A stretch of DNA of 64,000 nucleotides from Fictibacillus sp. BK138 (lineage in GTDB: Bacteria > Bacillota > Bacilli > Bacillales > Fictibacillaceae). Below, piece after piece: positions 52,259-61,229 of this stretch. The notes under the pieces are model-generated. The model worked only from the letters and a program-made list of their open reading frames with translations. It was not told the origin of the DNA and searched no databases. Every line of letters starts with the position of its first letter. Positions within the stretch are counted from its first letter, which is position 1. The stretch is taken from positions 682,001-746,000 of the forward strand of contig NZ_SGXL01000001.1 of NCBI RefSeq assembly GCF_004216955.1. Direction: 5' to 3'. The position numbers and the translations under genes are program-made.

Positions 52259-52501
52259 GATTGTTGCTTTTGGCTCTCTTCTTCATCTGCAAATTGATTG
52301 AAGCGCAAGGTTGCCGACTCCTCGAAAATGAAAATCACATTTTCTTCGTGCGATGTAACGCTGCCGAAGCCTTCCTTGTCCTACGGGACGAGCGGTCAGG
52401 TGGAGACTCCTAATGGCGCAAAGCGGCAGGAGGCTCACCGTTCGCCCCGTGGAAAGCGAGCAACCTGGAGCGGAAATCAATCACATTAAGAGCAACAATG
52501 T
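52259..52501 (+). repeat. G+C-rich dispersed repeat, copy D, interrupted
   Basis: Same outer inverted pair as copy B (GATTGTTGCT at the left, AGCAACAAT at the right) and the same core, but about 60 extra bases (52323-52382) split GACTCCT from ACGGGACGAGCGG. The insert has its own small inverted repeat GAAAATG/CATTTTC. Confidence 0.9.
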
Positions 52502-52517
52502 ATGCTAAAACAGCCAT

Positions 52518-53906
52518 TTATTTAAACCAAGCTCCTGCCAGCAGCTCAACAGCTTTCTTAATTTCTTCTACAGAAAGCACAGCGAAACCCATCAACACCG
52601 TTTGATGATCACATCTGCCATATGCTGAAACGGGATATACCCTAATGCTGCAGGCAGCGGCACTCTCTACCAACTCTTTTTCTGTCATCCCATTGTTTGG
52701 CCGAACTAAGATATGGAGTCCTGCATCCTGTCCGATTATTTCAACCGATTCACGAAAACACCTCGAAATTTCAGCAACCAGCGCATCTCTTTTCTTCTGA
52801 TAAACGACCCTCATCCGATTTATATGCTTTTCCCACTGTCTTTCTTTTATGAAACGCTTTAAAATCTCCTGATCGATGCGGGAAACAGTTTGTGTGTAAA
52901 AGAAATAATCATTTTGATAGATTGTTAAAAGCGGCTTTGGAAGAATCATATAACTTATCCGTAATGAAGGAATTAGAGCTTTTGAAAAAGTACTCATATA
53001 AATGACGTTTTCGGAAGTATCAAGTCCTTGAAGGCCAGGGATTGGCTTTCCTTCGTACCGAAACTCACTGTCATAATCATCCTCGATGATAAAGCGATCC
53101 GTCTTCTCTTCCGCCCATTTTAACAACTGCAGCCGCCTGGCTATAGGCATGACCATCCCGCACGGAAATTGATGAGAAGGTGTGACAAAAACGGCATTCG
53201 CTCCGCTTTTTTCAAGTTCAGAAACAACCAATCCACCTTCATCCAGCGGAATCATCTTTACTTTATCAGCCGGATTTTCGAATAAGACTAACTTTCGGTG
53301 ATAGCCAGGATCTTCAACAGCAAACGTACTGCCATTCAACAGCTGAAAGAGGACTTTTATTAGATAAGGTGTTCCTCCTCCGATAATGATCTGGCTTGGT
53401 GAACAGCGAACACCTCGTGATTCATATACGTATTTCGAGATTTCTTCCCGAAGACCGTATTCTCCTTGCGGGTGGCCTAACAATAAAAGCTCTTTATTCT
53501 CAGTCCGGATCACTTCACCTACTATTTTCCGATAGACCGAAAAGGGAAAAGCATTTCCTTCAATGCCTGTATTCGTGAAGTCAAAAGTATATGTTCTATC
53601 TCTGTATGTTTTCTCTTTGACAATGGAGATGTTCCGATTTACATCTACATGGTTTTGATCGACTTCACAGACAAAATAGCCTTTACGCGGAATGGATTCG
53701 ATATAGCCTTCGGCGACAAGCTGGCTGTAGGCAGATTCGATGGTGTTCTGACTGAGGTTCAGATGCTTAGCTAGCTTTCGTTTAGAAGGAAGTTTCGTTT
53801 TCTGAGCCAGGTTGCCATTTTGCACTTCTTGTTTGATAAAATGATAGAGTTGAATATAAAGAGGCTTGTTGCTGTGTGTATCGAGGCTTGGTGTGATTTC
53901 AACCAT
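52518..53906 (-). CDS. MocR-type regulator (GntR HTH plus aminotransferase-like domain)
   Basis: 462 residues: GntR winged helix (LPSKRKLAKHLNLSQNTIES near residue 40-60) and a fold-type I PLP domain with GHPQGEYGLREEI, TPSHQFPCGMVMP, EDDYDSEFRYEG and the PLP lysine in YMSTFSKALIPSLRISYM. MocR proteins sense a PLP-linked ligand and usually control a divergent neighbour. Here an EamA exporter diverges from it, as in the ycxD-ycxC pair of B. subtilis. Confidence 0.9.
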   Translation of the reverse strand: MVEITPSLDTHSNKPLYIQLYHFIKQEVQNGNLAQKTKLPSKRKLAKHLNLSQNTIESAYSQLVAEGYIESIPRKGYFVCEVDQNHVDVNRNISIVKEKTYRDRTYTFDFTNTGIEGNAFPFSVYRKIVGEVIRTENKELLLLGHPQGEYGLREEISKYVYESRGVRCSPSQIIIGGGTPYLIKVLFQLLNGSTFAVEDPGYHRKLVLFENPADKVKMIPLDEGGLVVSELEKSGANAVFVTPSHQFPCGMVMPIARRLQLLKWAEEKTDRFIIEDDYDSEFRYEGKPIPGLQGLDTSENVIYMSTFSKALIPSLRISYMILPKPLLTIYQNDYFFYTQTVSRIDQEILKRFIKERQWEKHINRMRVVYQKKRDALVAEISRCFRESVEIIGQDAGLHILVRPNNGMTEKELVESAAACSIRVYPVSAYGRCDHQTVLMGFAVLSVEEIKKAVELLAGAWFK

Positions 53907-53932
53907 AAACTGACCCCCTTGTATTTTAAAAA

Positions 53933-53969
53933 TCTGACACTTTTTATAGAGTCAGAACTTCATTATAAT
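53933..53969 (+). promoter_or_regulatory. Operator-like inverted repeat and promoter of the EamA gene
   Basis: TCTGAC (53933-53938) and GTCAGA (53951-53956) form an inverted repeat 12 bases apart, just upstream of TATAAT at 53964-53969. The -35 is poor, which fits an activator such as MocR. Confidence 0.5.
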
Positions 53970-54029
53970 ACCTCTATGCTTATCATTTTATAAAGGTAAA
54001 AGCAAGTTGCAGCTTAGGAGGTATGCTTC

Positions 54030-54953
54030 ATGAAACGTTCTCGTCAAATCGGTTTAATGATGATTATAAGTGGTGCCACGCTATGGGGAATTTCTGGTCC
54101 CATGATTCAGTGGCTTTTTCAAAAAACTGAACTAACATCAGCTGACTATTTAGTTGTCCGTTTAATAGCAGCGGGTATCATTCTATTAAGTTTTTTATTT
54201 TTTACGAAGCAAGATATCTTTGTGATTTGGAAACATCCTGGTCAATGGATCCAGCTCATCATCTTTTCGGTCCTTGGCATGCTAGGAGCGCAATATGCCT
54301 TTATTGAAACGGTGTACATAAGTAATGCTGTAACGGCTACTTTGTTTCAGTTTCTTGGTCCTGTTCTTATTATGGTATGGGTTGCATTTCTTAATAAAAA
54401 GCTTCCTTCTTCCATGCAGTTCATCGCATTAATTGCTGCATTGGCAGGTGTTTTCTATTTGATCACAAACGGATCTGTGCAGGACATTGTACTATCAAAG
54501 AATGCCATCATCTTTGGGGGATTAACAGCGCTTGGATTTACGTTTTACACGCTGCATCCATCTTCACTCATTAAGCGATGGGGGACGTCTGTCATTGTAG
54601 GTTGGGGGATGCTGATTGGTGGAATCGTCCTATATTTGGTGAATCCGGGATTTAGTTTTTCAGAGATGTCCGGTTCATTAACGGTAAGCACATTCTCCAT
54701 GCTTATCTTGATCATAATAAGCGGAACGGTTTCTTTTGTTCTTTATATCGGCAGTTTAAAATACTTATCTGCAGTGGAGACAAGCCTGCTATCAAGTATC
54801 GAACCATTAGTGGCTGGGATTTTATCCATTACATGGCTGAATGATTCCTTTGGGAGCTATCAGCTATTAGGCGGGGCGTTCATAGTGATTGCAGTGATAT
54901 TCCTGGCAGTTCCTGAAAAAGAAACGTCTTTGATTTCTGAGAACATTACGTGA
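54030..54953 (+). CDS. EamA-family (drug/metabolite) transporter
   Basis: 307 residues, ten membrane helices in two EamA halves: GATLWGISGPMIQWLF at the start and GGLTALGFTFYTLHPSSLI opening the second half; YLSAVETSLLSSIEPLVAGI is the typical late motif. Probable exporter of an amino acid or metabolite. Strong AGGAGG-like site (AGGAGGTATGCTTC). Divergent from, and likely controlled by, the MocR regulator. Confidence 0.9.
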   Translation: MKRSRQIGLMMIISGATLWGISGPMIQWLFQKTELTSADYLVVRLIAAGIILLSFLFFTKQDIFVIWKHPGQWIQLIIFSVLGMLGAQYAFIETVYISNAVTATLFQFLGPVLIMVWVAFLNKKLPSSMQFIALIAALAGVFYLITNGSVQDIVLSKNAIIFGGLTALGFTFYTLHPSSLIKRWGTSVIVGWGMLIGGIVLYLVNPGFSFSEMSGSLTVSTFSMLILIIISGTVSFVLYIGSLKYLSAVETSLLSSIEPLVAGILSITWLNDSFGSYQLLGGAFIVIAVIFLAVPEKETSLISENIT

Positions 54954-54972
54954 TAGATAAGGAGTTCGTTAC

Positions 54973-55647
54973 ATGATCCATGTTTTGATTGCCGATGATG
55001 ATGATCATATCCGTGAGCTTTTACGATACCATCTTCAATCGGAAGGGTATGTTATTTATGAAGCGAGAGATGGTGAAGAAGCTTCACAAATTCTATTAAA
55101 CAGTCAGATTCATATTGCTGTGATCGATATCATGATGCCGAATAAAGATGGTTATCAGCTATGTGAAGAAATCAGAAAGAATTACGACTTTCCTGTCATT
55201 TTATTAACGGCTAAAAATCAGCTTGTTGATAAAGAAAAAGGGTACTTGGTTGGAACGGATGATTATTTAACAAAACCATTTGAACCGAAGGAATTATTGT
55301 TTAGGATTAAAGCTTTGTTAAGACGGTATCGTGTTGTTAACGCTGAAAAAATATTTCTTCATAAAACGTTGATTGATAGAAAAAGTTACGAGGTCCATAG
55401 TAAAGGGAAAATATTTATGCTTCCTATGAAAGAATTTGACCTATTGGCTCAATTGGCAAGCTATCCAGGACGTGTATTCAATCGTGAGGAATTAATCCAT
55501 CTCATTTGGGGTGCTGATTTTGCAGGGGATGATCGGACAGTAGATGTCCACATTAAAAGACTTCGTGAACGGTTTAAAGATGTTACGGATGACTTCAGCA
55601 TTCAAACGGTCCGAGGGGTCGGGTATAAATTGGAGTGTAAAAGGTGA
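54973..55647 (+). CDS. hssR: Heme response regulator HssR
   Basis: 224 residues: receiver domain with phospho-acceptor Asp in AVIDIMMPNKDGYQLCEEI, conserved Lys in GTDDYLTKPFEPKEL, and an OmpR-type winged helix (GDDRTVDVHIKRLRERFKD, VRGVGYKLE). Length and sequence fit staphylococcal HssR. AAGGAG before ATG. Overlaps hssS (GTGA). Upstream EamA stop is only 20 bases away, but that gene is functionally unrelated. Confidence 0.88.
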   Translation: MIHVLIADDDDHIRELLRYHLQSEGYVIYEARDGEEASQILLNSQIHIAVIDIMMPNKDGYQLCEEIRKNYDFPVILLTAKNQLVDKEKGYLVGTDDYLTKPFEPKELLFRIKALLRRYRVVNAEKIFLHKTLIDRKSYEVHSKGKIFMLPMKEFDLLAQLASYPGRVFNREELIHLIWGADFAGDDRTVDVHIKRLRERFKDVTDDFSIQTVRGVGYKLECKR

Positions 55648-57023
55648 AAACACTATATTTGCGTATTGTATTAACGACCATCCTAGTGATGTTAATAAGC
55701 AGTGTTATCGCCTTCATTCTTGCTAATGCTTATTATCAATTCTATCTAAAGCCAGCCAATGATGAGAAGATAACCGCCATGGCCAATCAAATTCAAATGT
55801 TTAATAAACGAACCAATGATGTTGAATTTAATCGTTATTTAAACAGTTTAGGAAATTTGGGTTATCAGCTCTTTCTAGCAAGTGAAAATAAAAACGGCAC
55901 GTTTTACGGTGAGGAATTCCGTGAAAAAAAGCTGGAGACTTCAGTCGTTCACGGTGTTGTTGCAGGTAATAATTATCATGGAATTAAAGATTTTCCTGCA
56001 AAGCTTTTTATTACAGGCTTTTTCGATAATGACATTCGAAACACGATCGGTGTTCCAGTAAAATATCAAGGTGAGACACAAGCTCTATTCATACGACCAA
56101 ACCTTGAAGTTCAATTTGGAGAGATGCGGATCTTTTTTGCTTTGCTGTTAGCGTTCACATTGATCTTAAGTATTTTATTTGTTTTTATCAGCACCCGCTA
56201 TATAGTCAAACCTATCGTTACTTTGACGGAGGCAACTAAAACGATATCAAAAGGTAACTATAAAATAGATCTGAATGTTAATCGTCAAGACGAAATTGGC
56301 GAACTGGCGGGTCATTTCGCCTATATGGCAAAAAATTTAGAGCAGCTTGAAGAGATGAGGCAGGAATTTGTTTCGAATGTTTCACACGAGATCCAATCAC
56401 CACTAGCCTCTATCCAAGGGTTTTCTAAAACGCTGCAATCCGATCATATAACGGAGCAACAGAGGAATCAGTATCTTTCTATTATAGAAAGTGAGAGCAA
56501 AAGAATATCAGCGTTAAGCAAACAGCTGCTTACGCTAGCATCCTTGGATAAAGAAGAAGGTATCTTAGAAAAAAGTACATATGATTTAGGAGAACAAATC
56601 AAACAAGTTCTGTTTATGACGGAATATAGCTGGCGTGAAAAAGATATAGCCGTAGAGATGGACCTCCCATCTGTATATATTCATGCTGATCAAAAATTGC
56701 TTCACCAAGTTTGGTCGAACTTGATTACAAATGCGGTCAAGTACACTCCGGCAGGAGGGACGCTGTCACTTCATCTAACGAGTGAGAATGACCGTTGTTA
56801 TATCAAAGTGCAAGATACGGGCATCGGCATCTCTAAGAATGACTTGCCGCATATCTTTAACCGCTTTTATAAAGCAGATAAAGTAAGAAATCGAAAAGAA
56901 GGCAACAGCGGTTTAGGGCTAGCAATAACAAAAAAGATTATTGAGCTTCATGAAGGTGATATTTACGCGAAAAGCGAGTTGAACAAAGGCACCACTTTTT
57001 ATGTTGAATTTCCGAGATTGTAA
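55644..57023 (+). CDS. hssS: Heme sensor histidine kinase HssS
   Basis: 459 residues: helix at about 8-30, extracytoplasmic sensor domain of about 130 residues, second helix near 162-185, HAMP (YIVKPIVTLTEATKTISKGN), HisKA with His in SNVSHEIQSPLASIQGF and HATPase (NLITNAVKYTP, DTGIGISKNDLPHIF, GNSGLGLAITKKI). GTG start overlapping hssR. Size equals that of S. aureus HssS; together with the HrtBA genes downstream the identity is well supported. Confidence 0.88.
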   Translation: MKTLYLRIVLTTILVMLISSVIAFILANAYYQFYLKPANDEKITAMANQIQMFNKRTNDVEFNRYLNSLGNLGYQLFLASENKNGTFYGEEFREKKLETSVVHGVVAGNNYHGIKDFPAKLFITGFFDNDIRNTIGVPVKYQGETQALFIRPNLEVQFGEMRIFFALLLAFTLILSILFVFISTRYIVKPIVTLTEATKTISKGNYKIDLNVNRQDEIGELAGHFAYMAKNLEQLEEMRQEFVSNVSHEIQSPLASIQGFSKTLQSDHITEQQRNQYLSIIESESKRISALSKQLLTLASLDKEEGILEKSTYDLGEQIKQVLFMTEYSWREKDIAVEMDLPSVYIHADQKLLHQVWSNLITNAVKYTPAGGTLSLHLTSENDRCYIKVQDTGIGISKNDLPHIFNRFYKADKVRNRKEGNSGLGLAITKKIIELHEGDIYAKSELNKGTTFYVEFPRL

Positions 57024-57029
57024 TTAGCT

Positions 57030-57062
57030 GTTCATCTTCTGTTCATATTCGTTTCCTATACT
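57030..57062 (+). promoter_or_regulatory. HssR-binding direct repeat and hrtBA promoter
   Basis: GTTCATCTT (57030-57038), two bases, GTTCATATT (57041-57049), then TATACT (57057-57062) as -10. The known HssR site upstream of hrtAB in staphylococci is a GTTCATATT direct repeat with the same two-base gap, recalled from the literature. Confidence 0.85.
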
Positions 57063-57101
57063 TTAATTGTAAGTTAATCAAATGAGGGAGATGAATGAAC
57101 C

Positions 57102-58193
57102 ATGTTTCTTGCATTGCGTGAGTTTAAGCATGCGAAAGTACGCTATTTGTTGATTTCTTTAATTATGATCTTAATCGCCTGGCTGGTTCTCTTTGTGTCA
57201 GGACTCGCTAATGGTCTTTCTTCAGATAATGCTTCGTCTATAAAAACCATGAAGCCCGAATATTTAGTTCTTCAAAAAGAAGCAGATCAGAGAATTAACC
57301 GCTCCGCTTTAGATGACGACTTAGCAGCGGATATCCGAGAATTTACACAACGTCATGATACGGAATCTGCTCTATTAAGTATCTACATGGCAACTTTAAC
57401 GAAGCCAGGGACTTCAAAAAAATTAGATGCAGCGTATTTTGGAATTGAAGTACCTGGTTTGCTGCAGCCAGAGATCACAGAAGGAAAAATGTTTACCAAT
57501 GAATCAGTTGATGAAATTGTTGTTGACCAATCCATAAAAAATGAAGGTTTTTCACTTGGAGACAGGATCATAGATGAAACTTCAGGAAAAAAGCTCAAAA
57601 TTATTGGATTTACGAAGAATCAATCATTTAGTCACTCGCCAGTTATTCATATGAATATGAAAACCTTGCTGTCCGTCAAAAATGAAAATACGATTCATGC
57701 TATAGCATTGAAGGGTGATAAGAATACGGCCAAACAAGTTGAAAAGAATTTTTCAGGAATAGAAACAGTATCAAAGAGTCAGGCTTTAAAAGGAATTCCG
57801 GGTTATCAGGAAGAACAAGGGTCACTATTGATGATGATCGTGTTTCTCTTTGTCATTGCAGCTTTTGTATTAGCCGTATTTTTCTATGTGATCACCATTC
57901 AAAAAATAAATCAATTTGGGGTATTAAAGGCAATAGGTGCCAAAACAGGCTACCTTGCTAAAAACATTATTTTTCAAGTGATGTTTTTGTCTTCTGTAAG
58001 TCTCTTAATTAGCATTGCACTAACATTCACAGCTTCTTTTGTGCTGCCTGATCATTTCCCTTTTGATCTTAGTCCATTCCTTATTGTAATCTGCTCCTTA
58101 CTTTTTTTAACGGTAGCACTATTAGGATCATTCCTTTCTTTATTCAAAGTGGCAAAAGTTGATGCTATTGATGCGATAGGGAGGGCTGTATGA
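57102..58193 (+). CDS. hrtB: Heme efflux ABC permease HrtB
   Basis: 363 residues of FtsX/MacB type: N-terminal helix (YLLISLIMILIAWLVLFVSG), an extracytoplasmic domain of about 190 residues and three C-terminal helices with INQFGVLKAIGAKTGYLAKN. The FKHAKVRYLLI start and GLANGLSSDNAS motif are characteristic of HrtB. Exports toxic heme or heme-damaged product with HrtA. GAGGGAG upstream; overlaps hrtA by four bases. Confidence 0.88.
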   Translation: MFLALREFKHAKVRYLLISLIMILIAWLVLFVSGLANGLSSDNASSIKTMKPEYLVLQKEADQRINRSALDDDLAADIREFTQRHDTESALLSIYMATLTKPGTSKKLDAAYFGIEVPGLLQPEITEGKMFTNESVDEIVVDQSIKNEGFSLGDRIIDETSGKKLKIIGFTKNQSFSHSPVIHMNMKTLLSVKNENTIHAIALKGDKNTAKQVEKNFSGIETVSKSQALKGIPGYQEEQGSLLMMIVFLFVIAAFVLAVFFYVITIQKINQFGVLKAIGAKTGYLAKNIIFQVMFLSSVSLLISIALTFTASFVLPDHFPFDLSPFLIVICSLLFLTVALLGSFLSLFKVAKVDAIDAIGRAV

Positions 58194-58894
58194 TGGAGCA
58201 TAAGTTAATTTTAGATAAAGTAAGTAAAACCTTTGTGGATGGTGAAAAAAGGGTCAGTGTAATTGAAGATATGACGCTAAAAGTAAATGAAGGCGAGTTT
58301 GTAGCTGTTGTGGGACCTTCAGGATCGGGCAAGAGTACATTTCTATCGCTTGCTGGTGCATTGCTTGCTCCAACAAGTGGCAGGACTTTTGTAGGTGGCC
58401 ATGAACTAAGTCAACTATCAGAAAGCGGATTAAATCGTATTCGCTTAGAAAAATTAGGATTTGTGTTTCAGTCTTCAAATCTCATTCCGTATTTGACAGT
58501 TATTGACCAGCTAATCCTAGTTTCAGAGTTGTCAGGCAAGGAAAGAGAGGATGCAAAAAGTAAAGCCAAAAAAATGATTAAACGCCTTGGACTGTCTCAC
58601 AGAATAAATCATTATCCTGAACAATTATCAGGAGGTGAACGTCAGCGGGTGGCTATTGCAAGGGCGTGGATGAATGATCCCGAACTCATTTTAGCAGATG
58701 AGCCGACTGCTAGTCTTGATTCCGAAAGAGGAAAAGAAGTTGTACAGATGCTAGCAGATGAAGTGAAATTAAGAGGAAAAGCAGCTGTAATGGTCACGCA
58801 TGATCAACGGATGTTGGACTTATGCGATAGAATTCTTTATATGGAAGATGGCAGGTTTGTAAAAGAAAAGAATCAGATGAATGAGGCACATTGA
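58190..58894 (+). CDS. hrtA: Heme efflux ABC ATPase HrtA
   Basis: 234 residues: Walker A GPSGSGKST, Q loop VFQSSNLIPYL, signature LSGGERQRVAIARA and Walker B LILADEPTASLDS. Energises HrtB. Two adjacent ATGs (58190, 58193) are possible starts after GGGAGG. In S. aureus hrtA precedes hrtB and lies divergent from hssRS; here the order is hssR-hssS-hrtB-hrtA on one strand. Confidence 0.9.
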   Translation: MMEHKLILDKVSKTFVDGEKRVSVIEDMTLKVNEGEFVAVVGPSGSGKSTFLSLAGALLAPTSGRTFVGGHELSQLSESGLNRIRLEKLGFVFQSSNLIPYLTVIDQLILVSELSGKEREDAKSKAKKMIKRLGLSHRINHYPEQLSGGERQRVAIARAWMNDPELILADEPTASLDSERGKEVVQMLADEVKLRGKAAVMVTHDQRMLDLCDRILYMEDGRFVKEKNQMNEAH

Positions 58895-58921
58895 ATTAGA
58901 TAATTATGGGAATAGTAAGGG

Positions 58922-58956
58922 TGACTCTGATTTATACGCAGAGTTGCTCTTTTTTC
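58922..58956 (+). terminator. Terminator after hrtA
   Basis: ACTCTG/CAGAGT stem and T6. Confidence 0.8.
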
Positions 58957-59090
58957 GTTATGAATAAGAATAATTACATACTTGCTCACCAGCCATTTTT
59001 TTACTGCACCACAAAATTTCGAAAAATTACGAATTATAGAAAAGAGAGAAGTTTAAAAAACATAAACAGTTTACTTAATGGAGGATCTCT

Positions 59091-60494
59091 ATGGGTATTT
59101 TCAGAAAGAAGAGTATTTCTGACCTTGTTGCTGCTTCTAAAACAGGTACGACACTTAATAAAGAACTAGGCACTTGGGATTTGACGATGCTCGGTATTGG
59201 AGCGATCATCGGAACGGGGATCTTCGTCCTTACTGGTGCGGGGGCACTAACGGCTGGACCGGCACTTATCATATCATTTGTGATTGCCGGGCTGGCATGT
59301 TTATTTGCGGCACTCTCCTATGCAGAATTCGCTTCAACTGTGCCAGTTTCAGGATCGGTTTATACGTACACGTACGCAACGCTTGGGGAATTTTTAGCAT
59401 GGATTATCGGGTGGGACTTGATCTTGGAATACCTCTTGGCGGTTAGTGCCGTTTCAGTGGGTTGGTCTGGTTACTTCCAATCTCTATTAAAAGGGTTTGG
59501 CATCTATATTCCAGCTTCACTTAGTGCAGCACCAGGAGCGGTTCCAGGTCTTACATCGTATTTTAATCTTCCAGCGTTTTTGATCGTAATGCTGATTACA
59601 TTCTTGCTGTCCGTAGGTGTAAAGCAGTCGAAACGCGTCAACAACATCATGGTTGTCATTAAAGTGGCTGTTGTTATTCTGTTTATCGTTGTGGCTTTCG
59701 GATATGTGAAGCCGGCGAACTGGACACCGTTTACGCCGTTCGGTATGGAAGGAATCTTTGCGGCTGCAGCCTTAGTGTTCTTTGCGTTCATCGGGTTTGA
59801 TGCGATCGCGTCGGCGGCTGAGGAGACAAAGAATCCAAATAAAGATCTTCCGAGAGGAATCATCTATTCATTACTTATCTGTACGTTCCTCTATGTGATT
59901 GTTACCGGTATCATGACTGGAGTGGTTCCGTACCCTGACTTTAAAGGAAACGAAGATCATCCAATTTCACTTGTTCTTCAAGTGGCAGGTCAGAATTGGG
60001 TAGCGGGTATTGTCGATGTAGGTGCGATCCTGGGGATGACAACCGTAATGCTTGTTATGCTATATGGACAAACACGTGTATCCTATGCGATGTCACGTGA
60101 CGGACTGTTGCCGAAGTTTTTCAGAACAGTTCATAAAAAATACCGTACGCCATATGGTTCTACGTGGTTCTTTGGAATAGTCGCTGCACTTATGGGAGCA
60201 CTGATCCCGCTTGACGAGCTTGCAAAACTCGTTAATATCGGGACGTTGTCTGCCTTTGTGCTCGTTTCCATTGCAGTACTTGTGCTGCGAAGAACCCAGC
60301 CAGATCTGCCTCGTGCTTTCAGATGTCCAGGTGTACCATGGATACCATTACTTGCAATTATATTCTGCGGTTTCTTAATGGCACAGCTGGATGGAGACAC
60401 ATGGGTCCGGTTTATCATCTGGCTTGGAATTGGTGCTGCTGTATACTTCTTATATTCAAAGAGACATTCCAAACTCGAAAAAGAAATTGAATAA
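59091..60494 (+). CDS. APC-family amino-acid permease (YfnA/CAT-like)
   Basis: 467 residues, twelve membrane helices. The unwound first helix motif GIGAIIGTGIFVLTG, VFFAFIGFDAIASAAEETKN in helix 6 and YGQTRVSYAMSRDGLLPKFF are typical of cationic-amino-acid-type transporters. GGAGG eight bases before ATG. Substrate probably an amino acid; which one is not decidable. Single-gene unit with its own terminator. Confidence 0.9.
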   Translation: MGIFRKKSISDLVAASKTGTTLNKELGTWDLTMLGIGAIIGTGIFVLTGAGALTAGPALIISFVIAGLACLFAALSYAEFASTVPVSGSVYTYTYATLGEFLAWIIGWDLILEYLLAVSAVSVGWSGYFQSLLKGFGIYIPASLSAAPGAVPGLTSYFNLPAFLIVMLITFLLSVGVKQSKRVNNIMVVIKVAVVILFIVVAFGYVKPANWTPFTPFGMEGIFAAAALVFFAFIGFDAIASAAEETKNPNKDLPRGIIYSLLICTFLYVIVTGIMTGVVPYPDFKGNEDHPISLVLQVAGQNWVAGIVDVGAILGMTTVMLVMLYGQTRVSYAMSRDGLLPKFFRTVHKKYRTPYGSTWFFGIVAALMGALIPLDELAKLVNIGTLSAFVLVSIAVLVLRRTQPDLPRAFRCPGVPWIPLLAIIFCGFLMAQLDGDTWVRFIIWLGIGAAVYFLYSKRHSKLEKEIE

Positions 60495-60505
60495 TAAAGC
60501 AATGA

Positions 60506-60536
60506 AAAAGAGACTTTCTTGGAAGTCTCTTTTTTT
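60506..60536 (+). terminator. Terminator after the permease
   Basis: Ten-base stem AAAGAGACTT/AAGTCTCTTT with T7. Confidence 0.9.
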
Positions 60537-60608
60537 GTGGAAAAATCAGTTAAAATAAAAGGTGGTTCGTAAACATGCAGAACATAATTATGAAATGGGG
60601 AAATCAGT

Positions 60609-61097
60609 ATGATTGAAACATGTCGTCTTCTTATTATTCCATATACATATGAGTTGGTAGAAGCTACATTAAAGGGTAAAAGAGAGTTAGAGAGGGCTTT
60701 AGGCTGCAAAGTTTCTGACGAATGGCCGAGCCCGACTTATGCAAAACGAATTCCGCAAAAAAAAGAAAAGCTGAAACAACACCCTGAAAACTCAATTTGG
60801 AGCCGGATTGTAATTGAAAAAGAGAGCAACACATTAATCGGAGAGATTGGCTGTAAAGGCGGTCCTAACGACAAGGGAGTCGTGGAGATCGGCTATGGAT
60901 TAGTGAGACAAGCAAGAAATAAAGGATATGCTACTGAAATGGTTTCAAAATTAACAGAATGGCTTCTTGAACGGTCAGACGTAAATAAGGTAACAGCTGA
61001 GTGTTTAGATACAAACATCCCTTCGGCCAGAGTATTAGAAAAATCAGGATTTCAGTTAACCGATCATAAAGATGGCATGTGCTTTTGGGAAAAATAA
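60609..61097 (+). CDS. GNAT-family N-acetyltransferase
   Basis: 162 residues of RimJ-like type: TCRLLIIPYTYELVEATL start, IGEIGCKGGPNDKGVVEIGY strand, acetyl-CoA motif GLVRQARNKGYATEMVSKL and ECLDTNIPSARVLEKSGFQ. Acceptor unknown. GGGGAAAT precedes the ATG. Confidence 0.88.
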   Translation: MIETCRLLIIPYTYELVEATLKGKRELERALGCKVSDEWPSPTYAKRIPQKKEKLKQHPENSIWSRIVIEKESNTLIGEIGCKGGPNDKGVVEIGYGLVRQARNKGYATEMVSKLTEWLLERSDVNKVTAECLDTNIPSARVLEKSGFQLTDHKDGMCFWEK

Positions 61098-61229
61098 GTA
61101 ATTTAATTTCATTGTTATGTATTTTAAGGTTTCAAATTCTTTATAACGGGTATTCAAAGAGTGTTGTCCATATCTTACCAAACAATTTAAGAACAGCATG
61201 TAATTCATAAAAGAAAGGGTAGATGTGTT

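Noticed and set aside
58906-59169. 87-codon plus-strand frame between hrtA and the permease
   Set aside because: Contains the hrtA terminator and the permease ribosome site; not gene-like.
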